DNA of 64,000 nucleotides from Ignavibacteriota bacterium (GTDB lineage: Bacteria > Bacteroidota > Ignavibacteria > Ignavibacteriales > Ignavibacteriaceae). The stretch lies in NCBI GenBank assembly GCA_013285425.1, contig CP053447.1, positions 3,292,001 to 3,356,000 on the forward strand, written 5' to 3'. Each line of letters begins with the position of its first letter. Position 1 is the stretch's first letter. The translations under genes were made by a program, and so were the position numbers. Below, in pieces: positions 48,985-59,107 of this stretch. The notes beneath the pieces are model-generated. The model saw only the letters and a list, made by a program, of their open reading frames with translations, did no database searches and had not been told where the DNA came from.

Positions 48985-51900
48985 TCAGGCAGCCTCTTCT
49001 ACATCGGTTTTCAACTTAATCTCGTTTCCGAAAAGTTTTGCAACCCTGCTGCAAAAGGTAATAAGAAAGGAAAGAATATCTTCAGGTTTTTCGAATTTGT
49101 TTTCAAGAACAAGCTTCATCACTTCTTTTTGCTGGCTGAACTTAATTTTTTCTTTATAGGCAGTATTATCCATAATAAATCTCATCAGCTCAACAAAACG
49201 TATTTTGTAGTAATCTTCTTTTTCACCGCGCGGCAGAATAATGTGAATATTTTTTCTTTGAATTGCAATCCGTTCAAACAAAGCATAAGAAGAATAAAAT
49301 TTAAGTGTTGCGGTTAAAACCAATCGTTTTACAATTTCGGGAAGGATGCCAAATCTATCCAGCATCTCCTCTTTAAGTTCTTCAATTTCAGATAAGCTTT
49401 TAACTGAATATAAAGCGGTATAAAAATTTAACCTGTCCATTTGCTCAGGCATATAAGTAACCGGAATTCCAATATCAAAAAAAGTATCAATAGTTGGTTC
49501 AGTGCGTTCTTCAATTTTGGGCAATGATTTAAATACTTCTTTAAAGTCCTGATATTTTAATTCTTCAACAGCTTCGTTTATTAACTTAACATAAAGATCA
49601 AAACCAACCTCATTAATAAATCCTGTCTGTTCGGTTCCGAGTAAATTACCAGCTCCGCGAATTTCGAGATCACGCATAGCAACATTAAAACCGGAACCAA
49701 TTTCAGTGTATTCTTCAATTGCCTGCAATCTGCGTAAAGCTTTTTTTGTAATTCCGCTTAACGATGGAACGATGAAATAAGCATAAGCTTGTCTGTCACT
49801 TCTTCCGACTCTACCGCGCAGCTGATGCAGCTCTGCAAGTCCAAACCTATCAGCACGATTAATAATTATGGTGTTAACATTGGGGATATCAATTCCGGAT
49901 TCAATAATCTTTGTTGATAAAAGCACATCAAACTTACGATTTAGAAATCCATAAATTACATTTTCAAGTTGTGCCGGTTTCATTTGTCCATGTGCAACTG
50001 CAATTTTAGCTTCAGGGACATATCGTCTTATATAGTCAGCTAATTTATCAATTGAGTGAACCCGATCATGAACAAAATAAACTTGTCCGTTACGGTTTAA
50101 TTCGTTCATTATCCATTCACGTATCTTGGTTGAATCAAAAGTTGAAACACTTGTATAAATAGGCTGTCTGTTTGGAGGCGGTGTTGCGATTATTGAAAGA
50201 TCTCGTGCGCCGAGCAATGAGAGGTTTAGCGTTCTTGGAATCGGAGTAGCTGTTAATGTGAGGGTATCTACATTAACCTTTATTTGTCTTAATTTTTCTT
50301 TTGCAGATACTCCAAAGCGATGCTCTTCGTCAATAATCAGTAAACCAAGATCATTAAACTTTACATCTTTAGAAAGTAAACGGTGTGTTCCGATCAGAAT
50401 ATCAATCTGACCCTGTGAAAGCTTTTTTAATATTTCCGTTTGTTCTTTTTTCGTTTGGAATCTTGAAAGTGCAGCAACCCTTACAGGATATTGTGTAAGT
50501 CTGTCTTTAAAAGTATTGTAATGTTGTTCAGCTAATATTGTAGTTGGAACAAGAACGCAGGTTTGCTTTCCATCCTGCACAGCTTTAAATGCAGCTCTTA
50601 CAGCAACTTCGGTTTTACCAAATCCCACATCACCACAAACCAATCTATCCATTGGATTTTGTGCTTCCATATCCTGTTTAACATCTTCACTTGCTTTAGC
50701 CTGATCTGGCGTGTCTTCATAAAAGAAAGATGCTTCAAGCTCTCTTTGCCAGACAGAATCAGGTGCAAATCTGAATCCTTCGGTTGATTTTCTTTTTGCA
50801 TATAGTTCAATCAAATCGCGGGCTGCTTCTTTGATTTTCTTTTTAGTTTTTGCTTTTGTGTTTTGCCATTCACCGCTTCCTAAAGCTGCCAAAGTTGGTT
50901 TCAGATTTTCGTTTGATGAATATCTTTTAACTAATGCGAGATAATTAAGATTTACATAAACTATTCCGCCCTCGGCATAAAGAATTTTCATTGACTCCTG
51001 ATTTGCATCACCGATTTTTATTGTTTCAAGTCCTGCATACTGCCCTATTCCGTAGTCTTCGTGAACAACATAATCTCCGCGCTTTATTGAAGCAAAACTT
51101 TTTGCCTTAGATTTTTTAAGCTTTTTTGACGAAAATATTTTGGTTCGATAAGGCTTATTGAATATCTGATAATCAGTCAGAATCAACAGCTTCTCATTTC
51201 GATTTACAAATCCTTCTTTAATTGCAAGTGTTTCAACTTTTATTTTACCGGTTTCAATCAGTTCACCAAGCTCAGGATTTATTTCCGGCAGCAGGTCTTT
51301 TAATCTGTTTGTTTGAAGTTCATTTTCAGAGGTGATAATAACATTGAAATTCTTTTTTGAATATTCTTTTATTGTGCTGAATAAAATCTGGTAATTTGAA
51401 TTAATAACAGGTGAATGAGTAATACCCGTATCAAGTCTTGTTTCAGAGTTGATTTCTTCTTCAATAATCCACGTTGCATTTTTGCTTTTGTAATCGAACA
51501 GTTGAGCAGAGTCAATTATCTCAGTTTTTTGATTGTTGGATTCTTCAGGTATTAATTCAGTAATGCTTTCGAGGAAGCCATCATCTTCATTTATCTTTTC
51601 TGAATCATTTGAAACAGAATCTTTATTCTCCCTGAAGTTTGTTATCTCACCATTAAAAAATTTCAGGTTATTTAATTCAAAAGAAGATGCAATAATTACG
51701 GGATTATCTAAATAATTGAAAATATCTGAGCTATACTCAGTAACCTGGTTTTCAAAAGCAGCAGCTAAGGTAATCTCTTCGATCTTTTCAAAAGAACGCT
51801 GACTTTCCGGATCAAAGTATCTGATTGACTCAATAAAATCACCGTCAAACTCCAGTCTTGCCGGACTTTTTTCTGAATAAGACCAAAAATCAACTATTGC

Positions 51901-52383
51901 TCCCCTCTGTGAATAATAACCGGGCGCTTCAACAAATTTATCTTTTGTGTAAATGAGTAGATTCAGATACTCAATTAAATCATCATACTTCAATTCACCA
52001 CCAACAGAAACTTTAGTCGTAAGATGATTTGTTTTTTCTTTTTCGGGAAGACTAAGAGTTAAAACCTGATATGTAGAAATAAGAATAAATTTTTCCCTGT
52101 TAGAAATTTCTGTTAGTTTTTCCTGAATAGACTCAAGATTAAAATCATCAACAACGATCAGATAATCATTTAAACCCAAAACACTTAATTCAACTTTAAA
52201 CTCGTTAACTAATTTTGTTTCAGAAAAAAGAAGGACTATTTGTTTATTTATTTCAAACAATTCTTTTACAACAAAGCTTTTTGAAGAACCATAAAGCGGA
52301 CTGATATGAACACTATCAGACTCTTTAAGAGATTCACCAAGAATAGAATTAATGCTTATTTTTAAATAATCAAATCTGCTCAT
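48985..52383 (-). CDS. mfd: Transcription-repair coupling factor Mfd
   Basis: An 1132-residue DNA translocase that removes RNA polymerase stalled at lesions and recruits UvrA. It has UvrB-like domains at about 1-330 and the RNA polymerase-interacting CarD-like domain at about 430-500 (SIKRGDYVVHEDYGIGQYAG). The helicase motor has Walker A GDVGFGKTE near 583, the DEEH box near 685, and motif VI at LRGRVGRSDRQAYAYF. The C-terminal TRCF domain ends the protein. The length is standard. Its start is 3 nt after the stop of the PAP2 gene, and it is the last gene of the mnmE-mnmG-rsmG-PAP2-mfd run. Confidence 0.97.
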   Translation of the reverse strand: MSRFDYLKISINSILGESLKESDSVHISPLYGSSKSFVVKELFEINKQIVLLFSETKLVNEFKVELSVLGLNDYLIVVDDFNLESIQEKLTEISNREKFILISTYQVLTLSLPEKEKTNHLTTKVSVGGELKYDDLIEYLNLLIYTKDKFVEAPGYYSQRGAIVDFWSYSEKSPARLEFDGDFIESIRYFDPESQRSFEKIEEITLAAAFENQVTEYSSDIFNYLDNPVIIASSFELNNLKFFNGEITNFRENKDSVSNDSEKINEDDGFLESITELIPEESNNQKTEIIDSAQLFDYKSKNATWIIEEEINSETRLDTGITHSPVINSNYQILFSTIKEYSKKNFNVIITSENELQTNRLKDLLPEINPELGELIETGKIKVETLAIKEGFVNRNEKLLILTDYQIFNKPYRTKIFSSKKLKKSKAKSFASIKRGDYVVHEDYGIGQYAGLETIKIGDANQESMKILYAEGGIVYVNLNYLALVKRYSSNENLKPTLAALGSGEWQNTKAKTKKKIKEAARDLIELYAKRKSTEGFRFAPDSVWQRELEASFFYEDTPDQAKASEDVKQDMEAQNPMDRLVCGDVGFGKTEVAVRAAFKAVQDGKQTCVLVPTTILAEQHYNTFKDRLTQYPVRVAALSRFQTKKEQTEILKKLSQGQIDILIGTHRLLSKDVKFNDLGLLIIDEEHRFGVSAKEKLRQIKVNVDTLTLTATPIPRTLNLSLLGARDLSIIATPPPNRQPIYTSVSTFDSTKIREWIMNELNRNGQVYFVHDRVHSIDKLADYIRRYVPEAKIAVAHGQMKPAQLENVIYGFLNRKFDVLLSTKIIESGIDIPNVNTIIINRADRFGLAELHQLRGRVGRSDRQAYAYFIVPSLSGITKKALRRLQAIEEYTEIGSGFNVAMRDLEIRGAGNLLGTEQTGFINEVGFDLYVKLINEAVEELKYQDFKEVFKSLPKIEERTEPTIDTFFDIGIPVTYMPEQMDRLNFYTALYSVKSLSEIEELKEEMLDRFGILPEIVKRLVLTATLKFYSSYALFERIAIQRKNIHIILPRGEKEDYYKIRFVELMRFIMDNTAYKEKIKFSQQKEVMKLVLENKFEKPEDILSFLITFCSRVAKLFGNEIKLKTDVEEAA

Positions 52384-52386
52384 AAT

Positions 52387-53172
52387 CTATAAAGGCATTC
52401 TGAGATTAATAATTGGCGGTGGCGGAGATACCGGTTCGTCTGATATATTATAACGGCGATTTGTTTTATGATTATTTACATACTCACCAACAAACAAACC
52501 GATAGCCGAGCCGAGCACAATATCAGAAAGCCAGTGTTTGTTATTGTAAACCCTTGCATAAGCAGTTATAACTGCCAAACTGTACCACCCGAGCTTCCAT
52601 AAAAAATTATTGTATTCTTTTGCTATTACCGAGGAATAAGCAAATGCTAATGTGGAATGACCTGAAGGAAATGATGTCTGATCAAAATTAAATTTGAAAG
52701 GATCAAACATAAAAGCTGATTCAGAAAAATAAGGCCGGCTTCTTCCGCTGATAAACTTAATACTTAAATTAATCAACTCTGCATATACAGTTGATTCAGC
52801 AAGACGCAATGAAAGATTTCTGACCTCGTTATTCTTATCTATCAAAGCATATAAATAAAGCACAGCAATACTTGAAGCCATAAATTCGATATGATAATAA
52901 TCATCAACTTTAAAGATATTATTCAGGAACTCTGTTTTGTTAGATTGTGAAAAATATTTGATGTCTTCGTCAATTATCATAGCCAATCCGGTTATTCCAA
53001 TTGTAGCAGAAAGTTTTATCCAATCCTCTGATTGGAAATATTTCGGAGAAGTCAATACATCTCCCCCAACTTCAAAAAATTTTCTGAAGTCTTTTTCTGC
53101 ACCATCTTCAATTTGCGGATATAAAACCGAAGAGATGAGAACAATTAATAAAATGACGAGATGAGATCTCAT
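52387..53172 (-). CDS. PAP2 family membrane phosphatase
   Basis: A 261-residue membrane protein with a signal-like first segment (LVILLIVLISSVLYPQ) and several further spans. All three PAP2 motifs are present: KFISGRSRP (KxxxxxxRP), FPSGHSTLA (PSGH) and ARVYNNKHWLSD (the SRxxxxxHxxxD box with Ala at its first position). These enzymes hydrolyse phosphatidate or undecaprenyl diphosphate. It is followed within 3 nt by mfd and preceded by rsmG (36 nt). Confidence 0.93.
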   Translation of the reverse strand: MRSHLVILLIVLISSVLYPQIEDGAEKDFRKFFEVGGDVLTSPKYFQSEDWIKLSATIGITGLAMIIDEDIKYFSQSNKTEFLNNIFKVDDYYHIEFMASSIAVLYLYALIDKNNEVRNLSLRLAESTVYAELINLSIKFISGRSRPYFSESAFMFDPFKFNFDQTSFPSGHSTLAFAYSSVIAKEYNNFLWKLGWYSLAVITAYARVYNNKHWLSDIVLGSAIGLFVGEYVNNHKTNRRYNISDEPVSPPPPIINLRMPL

Positions 53173-53208
53173 TAATGAGGTAAGAAAATATTTAAAATGG
53201 TTTTAAAA

Positions 53209-53895
53209 TTATTTTTGTAATTCTATTACTACTAATTTCTTTCCTTTCTTGTTTCTGATATTAGTTGGTTTATAAGCTAATTCATAAACTGTGGATTTTT
53301 TTATAAATGATTTATACTTCAATTCAGCTTTTTGAAATTCACTTTCAAGATCTCCACCCTTCATCGCAACAATAAATGCCTTATTCTTTACAAGCGGCAG
53401 GGCATATCTAAAAAGAATTATAAGCGGAACGACAGCTCTGCTTACAATCAAATCAAAACTCTCTTTATGCTTTTCGATAAACTCCGGACTTTCTACACGA
53501 GCATTTTCTGCTACAACATTACTTAGTTTAAGCTTATCTATAAACTCTTTTACTGCATCAATTTTTTTACTTGTTGAATCTGCCAGCACTCCCCTAAGAT
53601 CAGGTCTCATTATGGCAAGAGGAATTCCTGGGAACCCCCCTCCTGTTCCAATATCTAAAAATCTTGTTATTTTTTCAGGGAGAAACTGAGTGATATATGC
53701 TGAGATGAAAATATGATTTTCAATAATATTTGTCTCATCTTTTCTGGAAATCAGATTCACATTTTTATTTTTTTCAACAACAAGGTTTGCGTAAAAAGCA
53801 AGTCTCTCGTTGCGCATTGGTTCCGGATTAAAACCATTATCCCAGCAGTAGTCCTGTAATTCTTTAAGATAAATTTCTTGTTTGGAAGGCGGCAT
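53209..53895 (-). CDS. rsmG: 16S rRNA (guanine-N7) methyltransferase RsmG
   Basis: A 228-residue SAM-dependent enzyme methylating G527 (E. coli numbering) of 16S rRNA. The SAM-binding motif is FLDIGTGGGFPGIPLAIMRP at about residues 77-96; the N-terminal NLISRKDETNIIENHI and the later FDLIVSRAVVPL are characteristic. It lies 18 nt after mnmG, in the conserved gidAB order. Loss of the enzyme in other bacteria gives low-level streptomycin resistance. Confidence 0.96.
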   Translation of the reverse strand: MPPSKQEIYLKELQDYCWDNGFNPEPMRNERLAFYANLVVEKNKNVNLISRKDETNIIENHIFISAYITQFLPEKITRFLDIGTGGGFPGIPLAIMRPDLRGVLADSTSKKIDAVKEFIDKLKLSNVVAENARVESPEFIEKHKESFDLIVSRAVVPLIILFRYALPLVKNKAFIVAMKGGDLESEFQKAELKYKSFIKKSTVYELAYKPTNIRNKKGKKLVVIELQK

Positions 53896-53913
53896 TAGTA
53901 AAAACCTTAAAAA

Positions 53914-55791
53914 TTAGTTCTTTAAATATACCAACAAAATAGAAATATCTGAAGGTGTTACTCCAGAGATACGCGAAGCTTGCCCGATTGAACGCGGCTT
54001 TACTTTGTTTAATTTCGATTTCCCTTCTGTTGATAAGTGTTTAATTTTATTAAAATCAAAGTTCAACGGAATAGTAGTTGTTTCATATCGTTCTAGCTTT
54101 GCAATTGCCTCATATTGTCTCTGAATATAACCCTCATATTTCAATTCAATTTCAGTCTGCTGAAGTGCGATTTCATCTTTTAATAAATCAATTGCTGCTT
54201 TTTCATTTATTGACCCATTAAATTCTAATAGCTGCTTAAGATGTATTTCGGGTCTTTTACATAATTTAGAAATTGTTTCAGTTGAATCTATTTCATTTGA
54301 ATTTGTTGCATTTAAAAAAGTATTGATTTCTCTGGCATGATATTTTTTTGTTTGGCAATAATCAATACCACCAACAATTGTTTTTTCCCTAATATTAACT
54401 TTTTCAAACAACTCTTTAGGAATTAATCCAAAATCGAATCCAAATTTCATCAATCTTCTATCCGCATTATCTTGTCTTAGCAGTAACCTATGTTCTGCTC
54501 TTGAAGTAAACATCCTGTAAGGCTCGTCTGTAGATTTTGTAACAAGATCATCAATTAAAACTCCTATATATGCCTGACTTCTTTTCAAAATAAACTCAGG
54601 CTTTCCTTGAATTTTAAGTGCGGCATTAATTCCTGCGATCAATCCCTGAGCCGCTGCTTCTTCATATCCAGAAGTTCCATTAATCTGTCCGGCAAAATAC
54701 AGACCGTCAATAAGCTTAGTCTCAAGTGTTAAATCAACTTGATGCGGAGGAAAAAAATCATACTCAACCGCATAACCAGGACGAACCATCTCCACATTTT
54801 CCAATCCTTTAATCTTCTTCAACGCTTCATACTGTATTTCTGCGGGAAGCGAAGATGAAAATCCATTCAAGTAGATTAAGTCACTGTCGAGTCCTTCTGG
54901 TTCAAGAAACAATTGATGCTTTTCTTTATCAGCAAAACGGACTATCTTATCTTCGATAGAAGGACAATAACGGGGACCGACTCCTTGTATTCTACCTGTA
55001 AACATTGGTGAAAATTCAAATCCCTTTTCCAAAATTTTGTGAACTTCCTTATCTGTGTAACTGATATGACAACTCACTTGTGGAAGGACTGGAAATTTTG
55101 AAATATCAGTTTGATATGAAAATGGCTCTGGATTTTCATCTCCTGGTTGCTCTTCGAGTATGTTCCAATTGATGGTATCTTTTCTCAATCGCGGCGGCGT
55201 TCCGGTTTTCAGTCTTCCATACTCAAAACCCAAGTTTACCAAGGATTCAGTAATACCGGTTGATGATTGTTCTCCATGTCTTCCACCAATTGTTTTATTT
55301 AATCCTGTGTGCATTAATCCATTCAGAAAAGTTCCTGATGATAGAATCAAAGCGTTACAAAGTATATCATTCCTGCTTTGTGTCTTAACCCCGACTACTT
55401 TTCCATTTTCTGTAAGAACTCCAATTGCAGAATCTTCAACAATCTCCAGATTTTCAGTTGAATCAATTACACGATAAGCCTCAGCAGAATAAAGTTTTCT
55501 ATCAGATTGACATCTTAGCGACCAAACTGCAGGACCTTTTGATTTATTGAGCATCCTGAATTGAATTCCAGTAGGATCCGCGATTTTTCCCATAATTCCA
55601 CCAAGAGCATCAATTTCACGAACCAAATGTCCCTTTGCTGTTCCGCCTATAGCCGGATTACAGGAAAGCCTACCAAGAGCATATCTATCCATAGTAATTA
55701 AGCCAACCGAGCATCCCATTCTTGCCCCTACAGATGCCGCTTCAATTCCAGCATGTCCGCCTCCAACCACAACAATATCAAATTTCTTCAT
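53914..55791 (-). CDS. mnmG: tRNA uridine-5-carboxymethylaminomethyl modification enzyme MnmG
   Basis: A 625-residue FAD protein that, with MnmE, installs the cmnm5 group on the wobble uridine of several tRNAs. The FAD motif VVGGGHAGIEAASVGARMG lies at residues 8-26, and CNPAIGGTAKGHLVREIDA, a MnmG signature, near 44-62. The later PRYCPSIEDKI segment and C-terminal helical domain are as expected. Length is standard. It is preceded by two parS-like sites and mnmE. Confidence 0.98.
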   Translation of the reverse strand: MKKFDIVVVGGGHAGIEAASVGARMGCSVGLITMDRYALGRLSCNPAIGGTAKGHLVREIDALGGIMGKIADPTGIQFRMLNKSKGPAVWSLRCQSDRKLYSAEAYRVIDSTENLEIVEDSAIGVLTENGKVVGVKTQSRNDILCNALILSSGTFLNGLMHTGLNKTIGGRHGEQSSTGITESLVNLGFEYGRLKTGTPPRLRKDTINWNILEEQPGDENPEPFSYQTDISKFPVLPQVSCHISYTDKEVHKILEKGFEFSPMFTGRIQGVGPRYCPSIEDKIVRFADKEKHQLFLEPEGLDSDLIYLNGFSSSLPAEIQYEALKKIKGLENVEMVRPGYAVEYDFFPPHQVDLTLETKLIDGLYFAGQINGTSGYEEAAAQGLIAGINAALKIQGKPEFILKRSQAYIGVLIDDLVTKSTDEPYRMFTSRAEHRLLLRQDNADRRLMKFGFDFGLIPKELFEKVNIREKTIVGGIDYCQTKKYHAREINTFLNATNSNEIDSTETISKLCKRPEIHLKQLLEFNGSINEKAAIDLLKDEIALQQTEIELKYEGYIQRQYEAIAKLERYETTTIPLNFDFNKIKHLSTEGKSKLNKVKPRSIGQASRISGVTPSDISILLVYLKN

Positions 55792-55805
55792 TATTTAATC
55801 TTTTC

Positions 55806-55821
55806 TTTTTCACGTGAAACA
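55806..55821. promoter_or_regulatory. parS-like ParB binding site 1
   Basis: TTTTTCACGTGAAACA matches the 16-bp parS consensus TGTTTCACGTGAAACA at 15 positions. It lies in the 77-nt gap between mnmG and mnmE. Confidence 0.85.
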
Positions 55822-55848
55822 AATTACTTGCAGAAGGACAATAATTTT

Positions 55849-55864
55849 GGTTTCACGTGAAACT
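55849..55864. promoter_or_regulatory. parS-like ParB binding site 2
   Basis: GGTTTCACGTGAAACT matches parS at 14 of 16 positions and contains the perfect inner palindrome GTTTCACGTGAAAC at 55850-55863. It lies 43 bp from site 1. Confidence 0.87.
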
Positions 55865-55868
55865 AAAT

Positions 55869-57236
55869 TTATTTCCCAATGCAAAATTTCATAAAAATGT
55901 TATTTAAAATATCCTCAGTTGTAACTTCACCAATTATCTCAGCAAGCGTCATTTCCGCATTTCTAAGATCAACGGATATAAACTCTCCACTCATTTTTTT
56001 TATTATTGACTCTCTGGCATTGATAAGATTTTCTCTCGATTTTTTCAAGCAATTATGGTGTCTGAGATTTGTAACAATCGCTGTTTTTTCAGTATAGCTA
56101 CTCGAACCAATGGCTTTTTCCTTTAATTTAAAAAATAACCTGTCAATCCCCTCCCCTGTTTTAGCTGAAATTTTAACATCTGCACTAATTTCAGAGGTTG
56201 AATCTAAGTCAATTTTATTCAGGACTTTAATTATTTTATCTGGGCTGGATAAATCCAAAAGATCTTTTTGAAGTTCTCTTGATTCTCCCTGCTTAACATC
56301 TTCCAGAAAAATAATCACATCAGAGTTTCTGACGGTTTCCTGGCTTCTTAAAATACCCTCCCTCTCAATTGTATCTTCAGAGATGCGAATGCCAGCAGTA
56401 TCAAAAAGTCTGAATAAAATTCCATTAATTGATACTTCTTCACGTATTACATCACGTGTAGTTCCAGGAATTTCACTTACAATTGCACGAGACTCCTTAA
56501 GGATATAGTTTAAAAGTGATGACTTTCCAACATTCGGTCTTCCTACAATAGCAACATTAACTCCGTCACGTATTACTCTGCCAAATTCATAACTTTCTAA
56601 TAAAGTATCAATTTCAATAATTATTGAATCTACTCTCTTTGATAATTCGTCCAGATTGACAAATTCAATATCTTCTTCCGCAAAATCTAATTCTAATTCA
56701 ATAAACGAGGATAAATTAAGCAATTGAGATCTCAAATCGTTAACCCTTGCAGATAAAAACCCATCTAATTGATTTCTTGCCCCGCGGAATGAGGCTTCAG
56801 TCCGTGAATTTATTACATCTGCAACAGCTTCTGCTTCTGTCAGGTCAAGTCGACTATTTAAAAAAGCCCTTTTTGTAAATTCACCTGGTTCTGCAAGTCT
56901 AACTTCATCAACACTGACTAAAAGCTCAATTATTTTTTGAACTATGAGTGGATTTCCATGAGTATTAATTTCAATGCTATCTTCTCCGGTGTATGAATTT
57001 GGAGCCCTGAAAACTGATATCAAAACATCATCAATTTTTTCTTCATCTTGATTTTTTATATAACCATAATGTAAAGTGTGTGTGGCTGCATTTTCAATTT
57101 TAATCTTTCCGAAGAAGAATCTATCCGTAACAGCAAAAGCTTTTGAACCACTTACTCTAATAATAGAGATAGCGCCAACTCCAGCTGGAGTTGCTAATGC
57201 GACAATTGTATCTTCATTCACTTTAGTAATGCTCAA
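55869..57236 (-). CDS. mnmE: tRNA modification GTPase MnmE
   Basis: A 455-residue GTPase, partner of MnmG in tRNA wobble-uridine modification. The N-terminal tetrahydrofolate-binding domain contains DTIVALATPAGVGAISIIRVSG. The inserted G domain has P-loop GRPNVGKSS (about residues 229-237), switch region DTAGIR, and NKID. The C-terminal signature Cys is in the final FCIGK. The start is uncertain: TTG 57236 gives 455 residues, but an in-frame GTG 15 nt downstream is also possible; neither has a clear Shine-Dalgarno. Confidence 0.97.
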   Translation of the reverse strand: MSITKVNEDTIVALATPAGVGAISIIRVSGSKAFAVTDRFFFGKIKIENAATHTLHYGYIKNQDEEKIDDVLISVFRAPNSYTGEDSIEINTHGNPLIVQKIIELLVSVDEVRLAEPGEFTKRAFLNSRLDLTEAEAVADVINSRTEASFRGARNQLDGFLSARVNDLRSQLLNLSSFIELELDFAEEDIEFVNLDELSKRVDSIIIEIDTLLESYEFGRVIRDGVNVAIVGRPNVGKSSLLNYILKESRAIVSEIPGTTRDVIREEVSINGILFRLFDTAGIRISEDTIEREGILRSQETVRNSDVIIFLEDVKQGESRELQKDLLDLSSPDKIIKVLNKIDLDSTSEISADVKISAKTGEGIDRLFFKLKEKAIGSSSYTEKTAIVTNLRHHNCLKKSRENLINARESIIKKMSGEFISVDLRNAEMTLAEIIGEVTTEDILNNIFMKFCIGK

Positions 57237-57532
57237 AATTAAGACTGCAAAAATAGTTAATAATTAAAGATAATTCAACATTTCATCGGCATTTAAGTTA
57301 GTCTATCGAATTGTCAATAAGTCAGCTTAATATGACGATTATTTGAATAATTTCAACCGTCTGTCATTTTCTCAGCCAATATGTCGGCAATTGAAAAATA
57401 ATTATAAATGTCCGTAACTTCCTGTAAATAAAGCAGTTATGAGAATTTATACAGAGCGGCACGGTGGTTGCATTAGACAAAGTGAATTTGAAAATAAGTA
57501 ACTATCAACAAAATAAAATAAGGAGAAGTAAA

Positions 57533-57997
57533 ATGACACTAGTAAGATTTAACCCTGTTAGAGATCTTATTGATTTCGAAAGAGAGTTCAACAAAATGTT
57601 CAGCTCACTAGAAAATCGATTTGGTATCTCCAAAAGCAAAGAAGTAGATACGGAATATGAGAATGCTGTTTGGATGCCGCTGACTGATATCTATGAGAAC
57701 AAAGATAATTACACTTTAAAAATTGATTTACCTGGGATAAAGAAAGAAGATGTTAAAATTTCTTTTACAAATGGTAAACTAAATATCAGTGGCGAAAGAA
57801 TTCAGGAAAATGAAGTAAAAGATGCAAAGTGCCATAGAATAGAAAAGTCTTATGGTAAATATTTCAGATCATTCAATCTGCCGGAATTGATTCAAGAAGA
57901 GAAAATAAATGCTGAATTTGCAAATGGACAGTTGACTATTACTATTCCAAAAGCTGAAGAAGCAAAGCCCAAAGAAATTGAAATCAAAGTGAAATAA
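57533..57997 (+). CDS. Hsp20/alpha-crystallin small heat shock protein
   Basis: A 154-residue ATP-independent holdase chaperone. ATG 57533 is chosen because AAGGAG precedes it and the product begins MTLVRFNPVRDL, typical of the family; the longer frame from 57464 is rejected. The alpha-crystallin domain covers about residues 45-140. It has the signature DLPGIKKEDVKIS and the conserved end FANGQLTITIPKAE, and the C-terminus has a short lysine-rich tail. A terminator follows, so the upstream non-coding region (about 57237-57532) should hold its promoter; no CIRCE element (GAGTGCTAA type) was seen there. Confidence 0.95.
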   Translation: MTLVRFNPVRDLIDFEREFNKMFSSLENRFGISKSKEVDTEYENAVWMPLTDIYENKDNYTLKIDLPGIKKEDVKISFTNGKLNISGERIQENEVKDAKCHRIEKSYGKYFRSFNLPELIQEEKINAEFANGQLTITIPKAEEAKPKEIEIKVK

Positions 57998-58016
57998 GAG
58001 CAGAGTAGATGATGAT

Positions 58017-58048
58017 AAAAAGGGTAGCTGTTTGGTTACCCTTTTTTT
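58017..58048 (+). terminator. Intrinsic terminator of the hsp20 gene
   Basis: AAAAGGGTA pairs with TACCCTTTT around a 10-12 nt loop and runs into a T-tract, 20 nt after the stop codon. Confidence 0.85.
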
Positions 58049-58153
58049 ATTCGAGAAAATATTGTTGGATAAATCAAAAGAGAATAATATGGATTAATGT
58101 TGAAGAAACAATTTTAGTAAATTTAGAAAGTGAGATAAGTTAATTTCTACAAA

Positions 58154-59083
58154 ATGGAATACAAAGATTATTATAAAATACTTGGTGTAGAAAAATCAGC
58201 TACGCAAGATGAAATCAAGAAAGCATATCGTAAGCTTGCGATGAAGTATCACCCGGATCGTAATCAGGGAAATAAAACTGCTGAAGAAAAGTTTAAAGAA
58301 ATTACTGAAGCTAATGAAGTTTTGAGTGACCCTGAAAAACGTAAAAAGTACGATACTCTTGGTGCTAACTGGAAGCAATATCAACACACTGGCGGGCAGG
58401 GGTTTGATGATTTCTTTACTCATTTTGGAGGCGGAAGAAGAGGTGCAGGTGCTGCTTATGAATTTAGCGGTGATATTGGTGATATTTTTGGCGGAATGGG
58501 TGGAGAATTTTCGGATTTCTTTGAATCATTTTTTGGAGGCAGCAGGGGATTTAGTGGAAGAACAAGTCAGCAAAGAACAGCAGTTGATGTTGAAGCAGTA
58601 CTAAATGTCACTCTTGAGGATGTATTTAACGGCAGTGAAAAGACAATTAATGTTGATGGGAAAAAACTTAAGGTTAAAATAAATGCGGGAACAAAAGACG
58701 GACAAAAACTCAGATTAAAAGGATTGGGGAGATCTAAAACAGCCGAAGGAATAAAAGGGGATTTATTTCTGAACATACATGTTCTTCAACATCCATTTTA
58801 TGAAATTAAAGATAACCAACTGTACTATAACCTTGATATTGATTTATATACTGCAGTTCTTGGTGGAAAAGAAAATATCAAAACACTTGATGGCAAAACA
58901 GTAAGTGTAAATATTCCCGAGGGTACAGAATCAGAGAAAGTTTTAAGACTAAAAGGATTGGGACTGATTGAAAATGGAGTGCGTGGTGATTTGTTCATAA
59001 AGATTCACGTTACAGTTCCAAAAAATCTTAACAGAGAAGAAAAAGAATTATTTAATAAGTTAAAATCATTAAGACCGGAATAG
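58154..59083 (+). CDS. DnaJ-class co-chaperone (CbpA-type)
   Basis: A 309-residue J-domain protein without the zinc-finger domain of classical DnaJ. The J domain (about residues 1-70) has His33-Pro34-Asp35 for DnaK stimulation. A Gly/Phe-rich linker follows at about 80-140, and two C-terminal substrate-binding domains at about 145-300 ([32 protein letters not shown]). The closest named relative is CbpA. It precedes htpG by 24 nt, so the two form an operon. No dnaK or grpE is in the window. Confidence 0.94.
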   Translation: MEYKDYYKILGVEKSATQDEIKKAYRKLAMKYHPDRNQGNKTAEEKFKEITEANEVLSDPEKRKKYDTLGANWKQYQHTGGQGFDDFFTHFGGGRRGAGAAYEFSGDIGDIFGGMGGEFSDFFESFFGGSRGFSGRTSQQRTAVDVEAVLNVTLEDVFNGSEKTINVDGKKLKVKINAGTKDGQKLRLKGLGRSKTAEGIKGDLFLNIHVLQHPFYEIKDNQLYYNLDIDLYTAVLGGKENIKTLDGKTVSVNIPEGTESEKVLRLKGLGLIENGVRGDLFIKIHVTVPKNLNREEKELFNKLKSLRPE

Positions 59084-59107
59084 AGTTATTCGGACAAAGG
59101 AGAAACA

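Noticed and set aside
57464..57532. A 23-residue N-terminal extension of the Hsp20 protein
   Set aside because: AAGGAG directly precedes the internal ATG at 57533, and the extension has no similarity to the family.
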